In this document: one piece after another, positions 7,502 through 14,211 of the stretch | Position numbering within the stretch: the first letter of the stretch is position 1 | Layout: each line of letters begins with the position of its first letter | Assembly (NCBI GenBank): GCA_023421115.1 | Contig: JAEZUI010000222.1 | Coordinates: forward strand, 1 to 14,437 | Source: Bacillota bacterium | GTDB taxonomy: Bacteria; Bacillota; Clostridia; Acetivibrionales; Acetivibrionaceae | Direction of reading: 5' to 3' | DNA length: 14,437 nucleotides | Made by a program: the position numbers and the translations under genes | The notes under the pieces: model-generated | The model's input: the letters and a program-made list of their open reading frames with translations, nothing else | The model's database searches: none | What the model was told of the DNA's origin: nothing

Positions 7502-7555
7502 ATATGCTTTTTATCAAGTCTTTTTTGTTTACAAGATATTCAATCGGTAATGGAT

Positions 7556-8176
7556 TTATATATTGGTTAAAATGACTCTTGCAGGAAGTGCTTCGACATT
7601 CTTGATTTTAATGGGTAGAGCAATCATCCGATAGGTGCCTTCAGGAACATCGGAGAGTCTCAGACCTTCTATTATAGTAATATCATTTTCGAATAGTATT
7701 TTATGGGTTGGATGGTCTGACTGTGATCTTTCAATACCAAGGGCATCAATACCAACACCTTTGACCTTGAGTTCCTTGAGGTAATTGGCTCCCGAAGCAT
7801 CAAGATAGACAAACTCGGGAACGAAAATATCTGTAAGGGAATTTCTTGTTTTTAAAAGTACAAATTCACTTTGCCGGATTTCTTTGCCTTGCAAATGAAG
7901 GTCGGAAATTTTATCTGTCACACTGGTAAGGTCAATAACAGTACAATTTGTTATAAGATTTGATATATTAAAAGTATCTGAAGTAGAGCCATTTGGAATC
8001 ATATGCAAAGGCATATCGATATGTGTACCTGTGTGAAGATTCATATGAAGTTCCGATTCAAAGGCACTACCTGTAGAAAAGTCACTTTTTGTTATTATCC
8101 GTGGCTTTTTATCTTCCTTATTTTTGTATACTGACATGTTTTCATGTATTGCCATACTAATATCAATAATTTTCAT
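7556..8176 (-). CDS. Cyclase family protein (kynurenine formamidase-like metal hydrolase)
   Basis: 206 residues, cyclase/KynB superfamily (PF04199). The hallmark HTGTHIDMPLH is at residues 48-58 (H-x-G-T-H-x-D-x-P-x-H, divalent-metal ligands). Further conserved parts are SDHPTHKILFE (153-163), IIEGL (168-172) and the C-terminal PARVIL. Family members hydrolyse N-formylkynurenine and other amides or cyclic esters with Zn2+ or Mn2+. The substrate here is not known; no kynurenine genes are near. It is the third gene of a minus-strand operon: its start lies 12 bases after the zwf stop, with CGGGAGGT (8181-8188) in the gap. The coupling to zwf and gnd suggests a role in sugar-phosphate metabolism, possibly on a lactone or other cyclic substrate; this is hypothesis. 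No signal peptide; cytoplasmic. Confidence 0.88.
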   Translation of the reverse strand: MKIIDISMAIHENMSVYKNKEDKKPRIITKSDFSTGSAFESELHMNLHTGTHIDMPLHMIPNGSTSDTFNISNLITNCTVIDLTSVTDKISDLHLQGKEIRQSEFVLLKTRNSLTDIFVPEFVYLDASGANYLKELKVKGVGIDALGIERSQSDHPTHKILFENDITIIEGLRLSDVPEGTYRMIALPIKIKNVEALPARVILTNI

Positions 8177-8188
8177 ATTTACCTCCCG

Positions 8189-9676
8189 TTAAATATTCCA
8201 CCAGTTGTGGCCGTTATTTTTCAGTAGCGTATCCGCTTCCACAGGTCCCCAGCTTCCTGCCGGATAATTTGGGAAAGAAGGGAGTTCTTTTTGCCAAGTA
8301 TCAGTGATGTTATCGACAAATTTCCAAGAGGCTTCGATTTCCTCCCAACTTGTAAAAAGTGTTTGATCATTGTGTAATACATCTGAAATCAAACGTTCAT
8401 AGCTTTCGGGTGTATTGTTTGCATAGGTGCAGCTCTGACAGAAATCCATTTTAACATTGGAAATTTCATTTTTTGTACCGGGTGTTTTTGCATTGAAGCT
8501 GAAAGATATTCCTTCAGTAGGTTGTATCCTTATTTCCAAAAGATTGGGTTGCATTCCCTTAAACTCTTTGAAGAAAAATAATTCGGGGATGGACTTAAAC
8601 TCCAATACAATGCTGGTTGTTTTATCTTTCATGCGTTTTCCTGTCCGGAGGTAAAAAGGTGTACCAGCCCAGCGAAAATTGCTAGCTGAAAGCTTCATAG
8701 CAACATAAGTTTCAGTATTGGAATGAGGATTAATTCCTGTCTCGTCTCTGTATGCGGGCATATTTTGATTTCTCATTGTGCCTATTCCATACTGTCCTCT
8801 TATAACATTTTTTCTAATTGAAGCTTGATCCATTTTTGTAAGGCTTTCAAAAAACTTTACCTTTTCATTTCGTATTGATCTTGCTTCAAGGCTTGCGGGA
8901 GGTTCCATAGCAGTATATGCTAGAAGTTGAAGCATATGATTTTGTAGCATATCCTTAAGAGCACCAGAGCTTTCATAATACTGTGCACGACTTTCAACTC
9001 CTACAGTTTCGCTAGAAGTAATCTGAATATTGCTTATATGCTTGCTATTCCATATGCTTTCAAACATTGTGTTGCCGAAGCGTACCACAAATAAGTTTTG
9101 CAGCATTTCCTTTCCGAGATAATGATCTATTCTGAAGATATTCTCGGGAGGAAAAACTTCCGTTATAACTTTATTTAAATATATGGCAGTTTTCAAGTTG
9201 TGACCAAAGGGTTTTTCAATAACCAAACGTTGCCAGGAATCTTGATTTTGAGCCATAGCGTTACTTTTCAGGTTTAAGGTGATTATCTCAAAAAAAGAGG
9301 GAGCAACGGAAAGATAATAAAGTCTATTTCCCTTTGTACCGACAGATCCATCGATATTTTCAAGATATTTTTTTAGACCTTGATATTCATCTGAATTATC
9401 TATACTCATTTTGTAGTAATGAATCCTTTTTGCAAGGAAATTCCATGCCTCATTATTTATATTGTACCGTGAGAATTTTTCAACAGAGGCTTTGAGTTTG
9501 TCACGGTATTCAGTGGGGGTTATTTCTTTTCTTCCTATTCCAACCACAGCAAACTCTTCAGGTAATAGGCCTTCATGAGCTAGATTGTAGAGGGCAGGTA
9601 TCAGCTTTCTAGATGTAAGATCTCCTGTTCCTCCAAAAATGGTTACGACACAGGGAGATACAATTTTTTTGTCCAT
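8189..9676 (-). CDS. zwf: Glucose-6-phosphate 1-dehydrogenase
   Basis: Oxidises glucose 6-phosphate to 6-phosphoglucono-1,5-lactone with NAD(P)+, the entry step of the oxidative pentose phosphate pathway. About 495 residues, normal length. The Rossmann nucleotide-binding motif is GGTGDL (15-20); EKPFG (154-158) and the substrate-binding/catalytic RIDHYLGKE (182-190) are intact. Start: ATG at 9676 lies 7 bases after GGAGGTG (9690-9684). The TTG at 9682 in the same frame is only 1 base from that site and is unlikely to be used. It is the middle gene of gnd-zwf-hydrolase, 24 bases after the gnd stop, and translation is probably coupled along the operon. No 6-phosphogluconolactonase (pgl) gene is present in the operon. 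Confidence 0.96.
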   Translation of the reverse strand: MDKKIVSPCVVTIFGGTGDLTSRKLIPALYNLAHEGLLPEEFAVVGIGRKEITPTEYRDKLKASVEKFSRYNINNEAWNFLAKRIHYYKMSIDNSDEYQGLKKYLENIDGSVGTKGNRLYYLSVAPSFFEIITLNLKSNAMAQNQDSWQRLVIEKPFGHNLKTAIYLNKVITEVFPPENIFRIDHYLGKEMLQNLFVVRFGNTMFESIWNSKHISNIQITSSETVGVESRAQYYESSGALKDMLQNHMLQLLAYTAMEPPASLEARSIRNEKVKFFESLTKMDQASIRKNVIRGQYGIGTMRNQNMPAYRDETGINPHSNTETYVAMKLSASNFRWAGTPFYLRTGKRMKDKTTSIVLEFKSIPELFFFKEFKGMQPNLLEIRIQPTEGISFSFNAKTPGTKNEISNVKMDFCQSCTYANNTPESYERLISDVLHNDQTLFTSWEEIEASWKFVDNITDTWQKELPSFPNYPAGSWGPVEADTLLKNNGHNWWNI

Positions 9677-9683
9677 TATCAAT

Positions 9684-9690
9684 CACCTCC
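9684..9690 (-). promoter_or_regulatory. Ribosome binding site that fixes the zwf start
   Basis: GGAGGTG on the minus strand, seven bases before ATG 9676. It overlaps too closely with the upstream in-frame TTG at 9682 for that codon to serve. Confidence 0.8.
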
Positions 9691-9700
9691 AAAGCCTGTT

Positions 9701-10597
9701 CTAATCCTTCACAACAGCATGCCCGCCAAATTCATTTCTGAGAGCGGCTACAACCTTACCGGAAAAAGTGTCTTCACGTTCTGAACGATATCTTGCAAAG
9801 AGAGATTCGGTAATTACAGGGGCAGAAACTTTTAATTCCAGTGCTTCTTGTACTGTCCAAAGACCTTCACCAGAAGAATGGACAACACCTTTTATTTCTT
9901 TTAGTCCGGAATCTTTTTTAAACATATTTTCTGCAAGTTCCATAAGCCAGCTTCTTATGACCGAACCATTGTTCCATACCGAGGCTATCTTTTGAAGGTC
10001 AAACTCAAAACGGCTTTCCTTAAGTATCTCAAAACCTTCTCCAATGGCTTGCATCATTCCATATTCTATTCCGTTGTGAACCATTTTAGTAAAATGGCCT
10101 GAACCGTTTATTCCAGTGTGGATATATCCGTTTGGTACGCTTATGTCTTTCAATAGAGGCTCAAGTAGACTAAAGGATTGATCAGAGGACCCAACCATAG
10201 CACATATTCCATTACGAGCACCGTCTGTGCCGCCGCTTGTACCTATATCAACAAATTCAATTCCATTGCTTTTAAGCATTTCATATCTTCGTAGGGTATC
10301 CTTGTAATTTGAATTGCCTCCATCTATTAACAGGTCGTTTTTATCAAGATGTGGCAAAAGTTTTTCAATAGTATCATCCACCGGTTTACCTGCCGGTATC
10401 ATAAGCCAAATAATTTTTGGGGCAGAGAGTTGATCGATAAAGTTTTCCAGTTCGTTATAGCACTTAATACCTGCGTCTGATGCCATTTCGCAGGCTTGCT
10501 CTGATATTTCATATGCAACTACCTCGTGATTATGATCCTTCATGTTCAAAGCAAGGTTTAAACCCATTTTACCAAGGCCTATCAATCCAATTTTCAT
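9701..10597 (-). CDS. gnd: 6-phosphogluconate dehydrogenase, decarboxylating (short, GntZ/YqeC-type)
   Basis: Converts 6-phosphogluconate to ribulose 5-phosphate and CO2. At 298 residues it belongs to the short (~300-residue) class, not the ~470-residue class. The nucleotide loop is GLGKMG (7-12). The second strand ends in acidic Glu30 (VVAYE) where NADP-type enzymes carry N-R-[ST], which suggests NAD+ preference (inference). IDGGNSNYKDT (91-101), SGG (121-123) and the catalytic GSGHFTKMVHNGIEYG (165-180, Lys171 and Asn175) are intact. ATG at 10597 is about 8 bases after AAAGGAGG. An ATG 5 bases upstream (10602) reads only ATG-ATA-TGA. It is the first gene of the gnd-zwf-hydrolase operon. Upstream on the minus strand, TTGTTA (10690-10685) and TATAAA (10665-10660) are 19 bases apart, a weak promoter candidate. 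Confidence 0.93.
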   Translation of the reverse strand: MKIGLIGLGKMGLNLALNMKDHNHEVVAYEISEQACEMASDAGIKCYNELENFIDQLSAPKIIWLMIPAGKPVDDTIEKLLPHLDKNDLLIDGGNSNYKDTLRRYEMLKSNGIEFVDIGTSGGTDGARNGICAMVGSSDQSFSLLEPLLKDISVPNGYIHTGINGSGHFTKMVHNGIEYGMMQAIGEGFEILKESRFEFDLQKIASVWNNGSVIRSWLMELAENMFKKDSGLKEIKGVVHSSGEGLWTVQEALELKVSAPVITESLFARYRSEREDTFSGKVVAALRNEFGGHAVVKD

Positions 10598-10759
10598 ATC
10601 ATAAAGCCTCCTTTATTTTATATGATACAGATACTCTTAAATTTGGAATTATTATAATTTTTATACCCTATATATGTAGTAAGGTAACAATTACTTGATA
10701 AAAATGTATTGGTTGATATGGTCTGTATTATAGAATGTGCATCCTGCGTAAAATATAAA

Positions 10760-10897
10760 TTAATTCTTCTTTTCATAAATTTTATACTTAAACTCATGGC
10801 CGATATATTCTAATACAAGCCCCGCCGACAAAGTTTCGGCTTCTTACATTGTTAATTTGTATTTTTCGGGTTCTCTCAATATATAATTGATATTGAA
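10760..10897 (-). pseudogene. Possible decayed C-terminal coding fragment upstream of gnd
   Basis: One minus-strand frame stays open from 10897 to a TAA at 10760, with a single internal TAA at 10844-10846. Its residues look protein-like: LREPEKYKLTM before the stop, then TLSAGLVLEYIGHEFKYKIY after it. No ribosome binding site or start is seen. I do not recognise the family. Chance openness over 46 codons with one stop cannot be excluded. Confidence 0.2.
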
Positions 10898-11271
10898 TTA
10901 TTTGTATACGTAAGTTTATACTTTTGAGGTTGTTTTTGGCTGTCATATTTAGAAATAGCAGGTGTGGATAATTCTACATAAAATTCGTATTTATGTTTAC
11001 ATTAGAAGAAAACTCTGGTAGAATCATTATGTTAAATGTAATACATTATTTGAAAATCAAGTAATAGACTCTAAATATAGTAACGTCAATGTATAAGCGC
11101 CATTATAATCCAGACAAGAAAGATTTTTAGCTGCATCTTATGTCTAATCAGAACATTAAGATTTCCAAAAACAAATTTTGTGATAAAAACTGACTAAAAA
11201 ATATCAATAGATAATAAGTGATTGTTTCGAATTTTTACAAACAGCATGAAGTTTTTTATTTTGCATGATGC

Positions 11272-11317
11272 TTGATGTTATGTATATGGATTTATAATGG
11301 TGAACACGCCATTAAAA
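11272..11317 (+). promoter_or_regulatory. Weak promoter with overlapping dyad before the CBM6 gene
   Basis: TTGATG (11272-11277) and a perfect TATAAT (11293-11298) are 15 bases apart, two short of optimal. TTATAATGG (11292-11300) and CCATTAAAA (11309-11317) form an inverted repeat with 8 of 9 matches around 8 bases, covering the -10 and start region. This is a typical place for a repressor site. The leader to the ribosome binding site would be about 55 bases. Confidence 0.3.
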
Positions 11318-11357
11318 TAAATAGAATAATGATTTAATATAAATTTATTATTAAAAT

Positions 11358-11387
11358 GGAGGGGACATAATGAAAGAAAAAGGATGA
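11358..11387 (+). promoter_or_regulatory. Strong ribosome binding site and five-codon mini-ORF overlapping the CBM6 gene start
   Basis: GGAGGGG (11358-11364) is placed best for the ATG at 11370, which reads M-K-E-K-G and stops at TGA 11385-11387. The CBM6 protein starts at ATG 11384, in an ATGA overlap. Either translation restarts at the overlap, or one A has been lost from the A5 run near 11377-11381: with six A's the short peptide would be in frame with the CBM6 protein (MKEKRMKRVLA). Confidence 0.5.
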
Positions 11388-12127
11388 AACGAGTTTTAGC
11401 AATTGTGGTTGTAATGACCATATTATTTTCGAAATTTACTTCTATGGTAAATGTATCGGCAGAAATTGGGTCAAGAAGTGCTTTTTCACAAATTGAAGCG
11501 GAAAGCTATAATAGTGTTAGTTCTTCAAACATTCAGTCATTTGGTATAACTGGTGGAGGAATAGCAATCGGATATATTCAAAACGGTTATTATGCGGTAT
11601 ATAATAACATAAATTTCGGTACTGGAGCGTGCACGTTTAAGGCAAAAGTTGCAACAAGCTCTGCGACAACAATTCAAATAAGAGCAGGAAGCTCAACAGG
11701 TACACTATTAGGTCTTTTGGCAGTACCATCGACAGGAAGCTATGATACATATCAGGAAATGGGTTGCAGCATAAGCAACATTACTGGCGTAAACAATTTG
11801 TATTTAGTGTTTGATGGTCCTGTAAATTTTGATTGGTGTACTTTTAACCGAAGTGCTTTTTTACAAATTGAAGCTGAAAGTTATAATAATGGTAGTTCTT
11901 CAAATATTCAGTCATTTGATATAACTGAAGGTGGAACAGTATTAGGCTACATTCAAAGCGGCTATTATACGGCATACAATAATATAAATTTTGATACAGG
12001 AGTGAGCACGTTTACGGCAAAGGTTGCAACAAGTTCTGCAACAACAATTCAGATAAGAGCAGGAAGTTCAACAGGCACTCTATTAGGTACTTTGATAGGG
12101 CTACAAATACACCGCGGTTTTTCCTAA
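11384..12127 (+). CDS. Secreted protein with two CBM6-like carbohydrate-binding modules, truncated in the second
   Basis: 247 residues. Signal peptide 1-26 (KRVLAIVVVMTILF, cleavage probably after NVSA), then two CBM6-like modules: residues 32-155 complete, 157-237 incomplete. Each opens with the family's IEAESY and includes GYIQ.GYY and TTIQIRAGSSTGTLLG. The first ends with VNFDW (147-151), whose Trp is a likely sugar-stacking residue. CBM6 modules bind xylan or beta-glucan and usually flank a glycosidase; none is present. The second copy diverges from the first right after GTL (base 12094), and the last ten residues (IGLQIHRGFS) are unrelated, so the gene has lost its end, probably by recombination. 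The DNA of the two copies is similar throughout (period 375 bases). It may be expressed but is unlikely to be the ancestral form. Confidence 0.8.
   Translation: MKRVLAIVVVMTILFSKFTSMVNVSAEIGSRSAFSQIEAESYNSVSSSNIQSFGITGGGIAIGYIQNGYYAVYNNINFGTGACTFKAKVATSSATTIQIRAGSSTGTLLGLLAVPSTGSYDTYQEMGCSISNITGVNNLYLVFDGPVNFDWCTFNRSAFLQIEAESYNNGSSSNIQSFDITEGGTVLGYIQSGYYTAYNNINFDTGVSTFTAKVATSSATTIQIRAGSSTGTLLGTLIGLQIHRGFS
11477..12094 (+). repeat. Tandem CBM6-encoding direct repeat, 375-base period
   Basis: Copy 1 begins at 11477 (agtgcttttt) and copy 2 at 11852 with the same word, exactly 125 codons later. Long words are shared (for example caacaattca and agagcaggaag). Copy 2 stops matching at about 12094, after two thirds of the module. 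Most differences look like third-position changes, so this is an older duplication under selection. Confidence 0.8.
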
Positions 12128-12188
12128 GGTAAAAGATTTTCTTGATATCTTATCTAAAGAGAGGAGTCTGAAGATTGATGAAAAATAA
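12099..12188 (+). pseudogene. C-terminal remnant of an unidentified gene (start lost)
   Basis: Right after the CBM6 break, another frame opens behind a TAG (12096-12098). It reads about 29 residues, GYKYTAVFPKVKDFLDILSK and then a charged tail, to TAA at 12186-12188. The stop overlaps the start of the next gene, as in translationally coupled pairs. It has no start codon of its own. The family is not recognised. The frame change coincides with the point where the CBM6 repeat stops matching, which supports a recombination joint at 12094-12099. Confidence 0.35.
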
Positions 12189-12408
12189 TGAAATAAATTT
12201 AAACAAGCAAATATTTCTTGACATTACTAAGTCAAACTTAATTATGCTAGTTCCAATAATCCTTTTATCGCTTATTCATTTAGTAACATATAAAACAGGA
12301 TACAATAGGATAAATGTATTAGTTTACATTATATTGCAATTTTACAATGTATTATTTTTGCCTATATACACCATTTTCTTTGAAGTCAGACTGATGCTAG
12401 ATATTTAA
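12178..12408 (+). CDS. Small membrane protein, probably a truncated gene
   Basis: About 76 residues, unrecognised. After a polar N-terminus there are two hydrophobic segments: about 20-37 (LIMLVPIILLSLIHLV) and about 46-69 (NVLVYIILQFYNVLFLPIYT), so it is an integral membrane protein with two helices. GAGGAG (12161-12166) is 11 bases before ATG 12178; a TTG at 12175, 8 bases from that site, is an alternative start. The start overlaps the stop of the preceding remnant, suggesting the two were neighbours in an operon before rearrangement. The last residues (LMLDI) may be foreign, because a minus-strand coding remnant begins at 12397. The full gene was probably longer. Confidence 0.45.
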   Translation: MKNNEINLNKQIFLDITKSNLIMLVPIILLSLIHLVTYKTGYNRINVLVYIILQFYNVLFLPIYTIFFEVRLMLDI

Positions 12409-12557
12409 TAGTAGCTCAGCCTGTCCAAGTTCCTTGAAAATTTTATATAGAGGATTGATATTTGATCTTCCTTAGAATGCTCAAGTACCAGATATAACTG
12501 GACCGCAGAGTTAATTTTACCGGAAATGCAATATACTCTGTCTCTAATATTAACTAA
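12397..12557 (-). pseudogene. Minus-strand coding remnant with a frameshift
   Basis: Between the membrane protein and the RHS segment, a minus-strand frame reads SGKINSAVQLYLVLEHSKED, then QISILY. There the frame changes at a TATATA run. Taking out one TA pair gives KIFKELGQAELLLNI and a stop at 12397-12399, which looks like a natural C-terminus. I do not recognise the family. No start is seen, and the upstream part has been replaced by RHS sequence in the opposite orientation. The frameshift plus missing start mark it as dead. Confidence 0.3.
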
Positions 12558-12599
12558 ACAAACGCTGTTCTGAAAATTAAATATGATGGTGCTGGAAAT

Positions 12600-13931
12600 G
12601 TGATCAAGGAACTCGATGCAGAAGGCTATTTGACATATCCTGTAAACGTCACGCCTACTACTGTTGGGGCAAGGATTGATGCCGGATATGGTACCGAGTA
12701 TTCATATAATCCTCTAAAAAAGGTTAAAGCTGCAATAGACCCGGTTTCAAAGGAAAATACTTCGACAATAACCTTTGATAATGCACCTTTAAGATATAAC
12801 TATGATGCCTTGGGAAGAGTTGTTGAAGAGATTACAACACATGAAGAGAAAACAGGTTCTACGTATGCTAAATATGACAGTATCAAGTCTTATGAATACT
12901 TTGAGGACGGAAACGTTCAGTTTGTAAAAGTCCAAAAGGATGCATCAGCTTCAGCACAAACCATTGAAGCTGCTATATATGACTACCTTGGAAATGTAAA
13001 AACCAAGACAGATGGAAATGGAAACACAACAACATATGAATATAATAATCTTGGGAAGCTGAGAAAGGTTATTACACCCGGTGATGACAACATTGATTCA
13101 AATACCGTTTATTACCAGTATGATAAATCGGGCAACCTCAAAAAGACTGTTGATACAAAGGGAACAGAAGCTATAACTGATGATGTATACCAAATATATA
13201 CGTATGATAACAGAAGTAAAGCTCTCTCTTACACCCTTCAAAAGCAGGATGGATCAGAGAATATCAGTACATCTGTAAAATATGATATATATGGAAACAA
13301 ACGATTTGAAACTGATGGAAACAGCAAAACAACAACATACAGCTACAATGAAATAAATAAACTTACTTTCAGTTCAATTGATGTAACCGATATTGATGGT
13401 GCAGTAACAACTCATACAAAGAGCTTTGATTATGACAGGAATGGAAATCTGATTAGTGAAACTGACAATTTCAATAATTCCATAAGCTACACATATGATA
13501 ACAATGGTAACCAGCTGACAGAAGTTAAAACAGCTGGTACAACACAAACTACGCTTTCAGAAAACAGTTATGACAATTTGAATCGTGTTATCCAAAGCAC
13601 AACAAACGGAGTAGTTATCAAAAATAGTTACAATGGCGATGGCCTGAGGTTTGAAAAGTCAGTAGATAGCGGTATTACCAGATACATTTACGAATCAGGC
13701 AAAGTTGTTCTTGAGTTAGATGGAACTGGAACAGTCACTGCAAAGAATGTTATAGGGATCAACATTATATCCAGAACAGTAGGAACAGCAAATGTATATT
13801 ACCTGTACAACGGCCATGCAGATGTAACCGCACTAATAGATTTATCAAATATAATGGTAGCCCAATACTATTACGATCCGTTTGGAAACCCTCAAACGAT
13901 AGGTATTGGAGAGGGAAGTTATTATCAATAA
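12600..13931 (+). CDS. RHS/YD-repeat protein segment, truncated at both ends
   Basis: 443 residues from a nominal GTG. The frame is open from 12558, right after a TAA, and YDGAGN before the GTG is already a YD repeat, so the true start is missing. No ribosome binding site fits. About nine YD-type repeats follow, for example YDALGRVVE, YDYLGNVKTKTDGNG, YEYNNLGKLRKV, YDKSGNLKKTVD and YDNNGNQLTEV, which in complete proteins build the hollow beta-shell. Near residues 400-430, YYLYNGHADVTALID and QYYYDPFGN match the RHS core. The RHS-associated C-terminal block (GLYYLRARYYDP-type) and any toxin domain are absent: after EGSYYQ the frame stops and unrelated minus-strand sequence begins. No signal peptide or secretion module is seen. 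It is best read as a gene remnant; expression would need an outside start. Confidence 0.75.
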   Translation: MIKELDAEGYLTYPVNVTPTTVGARIDAGYGTEYSYNPLKKVKAAIDPVSKENTSTITFDNAPLRYNYDALGRVVEEITTHEEKTGSTYAKYDSIKSYEYFEDGNVQFVKVQKDASASAQTIEAAIYDYLGNVKTKTDGNGNTTTYEYNNLGKLRKVITPGDDNIDSNTVYYQYDKSGNLKKTVDTKGTEAITDDVYQIYTYDNRSKALSYTLQKQDGSENISTSVKYDIYGNKRFETDGNSKTTTYSYNEINKLTFSSIDVTDIDGAVTTHTKSFDYDRNGNLISETDNFNNSISYTYDNNGNQLTEVKTAGTTQTTLSENSYDNLNRVIQSTTNGVVIKNSYNGDGLRFEKSVDSGITRYIYESGKVVLELDGTGTVTAKNVIGINIISRTVGTANVYYLYNGHADVTALIDLSNIMVAQYYYDPFGNPQTIGIGEGSYYQ

Positions 13932-14061
13932 TTTCAAGAGATACAAGCTTTTTTCTGTCCTCAATGTCCAAAACTGCGTTCAAGAAAATTCGGGTATGTT
14001 CAAAATACTGTGGAAGTAATTTTCGACTAGGAAAATGATTTCCCGACAATTTAGTGTTTGT
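13921..14061 (-). pseudogene. Fragment resembling PD-(D/E)XK (Rpn-type) nuclease/transposase proteins
   Basis: A minus-strand frame from about 14061 reads FEHTRIFLNAVLDIEDRKKL and then VSLEIIDN before entering antisense RHS sequence near 13921. The 'FLNAVLD...V-x-L-E-I-I' pattern resembles the N-terminal part of PD-(D/E)XK family transposase-like proteins (PF12784/Rpn), where FLNA(I/V)L precedes a strand with E-I-L-N. The catalytic residues that follow in the family are not present. Only a TTG without a ribosome binding site could start it. The match is by eye, so the family call is tentative. Confidence 0.3.
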
Positions 14062-14178
14062 TTATAACTTTGCACTATATATTATAACCAATTATTTAAC
14101 TCCTATACATAAAACCCCATGAATATTTATTTTTTTTTTGGACACACTATCGTTTTTTCAACATAAAATACAAGAATA
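13932..14178. other. Gap between the RHS segment and the leader promoter
   Basis: Apart from the minus-strand nuclease-like fragment (to 14061), this is very AT-rich, with a run of nine T (14131-14139) followed by GGACACACTATCG. No hairpin precedes the T run, so it is not an intrinsic terminator. No intact gene is seen. Confidence 0.4.
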
Positions 14179-14207
14179 TTAAAATCATTATTGTGAAATA
14201 ATATAAT
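14179..14207 (+). promoter_or_regulatory. Sigma-A-type promoter of the structured leader
   Basis: TTAAAA (14179-14184), 17 bases, then a perfect TATAAT (14202-14207). The predicted start (about 14211-14215) falls at the beginning of the folded RNA element. The -35 matches consensus at four of six positions. Confidence 0.5.
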
Positions 14208-14211
14208 TGAG

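Larger units (their letters stand above)
10598..11383. other. Long divergent intergenic region
   Basis: About 790 AT-rich bases between the divergently oriented gnd and CBM6 genes, and no intact gene. Contents: the weak gnd promoter (minus), a possible decayed minus-strand frame (10760-10897), a 7-base dyad TCAATAT/ATATTGA (10876-10896), a small hairpin with GCCGA/TCGGC (about 10824-10840), and a promoter/operator-like region at 11272-11317. The stretch 10900-11260 shows nothing I can assign. Confidence 0.5.

Noticed and set aside
9677..9682. TTG at 9682 as the zwf start
   Set aside because: It is one base from the Shine-Dalgarno sequence; ATG at 9676 has ideal spacing.
10824..10842. GCCGA/TCGGC hairpin as a terminator
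   Set aside because: Only five base pairs, no T tract, and no gene ending nearby on the plus strand.
13765..14049. 94-codon minus-strand frame taken as a whole gene
   Set aside because: Its second half is antisense to the RHS segment and its TTG start has no ribosome binding site. Only the first ~43 codons look like a true remnant and are reported as such.
14131..14152. T9 run followed by GGACACACTATCG as a terminator or insertion-sequence end
   Set aside because: No stem precedes the T run, and no matching inverted end was found on the other side of the patchwork.
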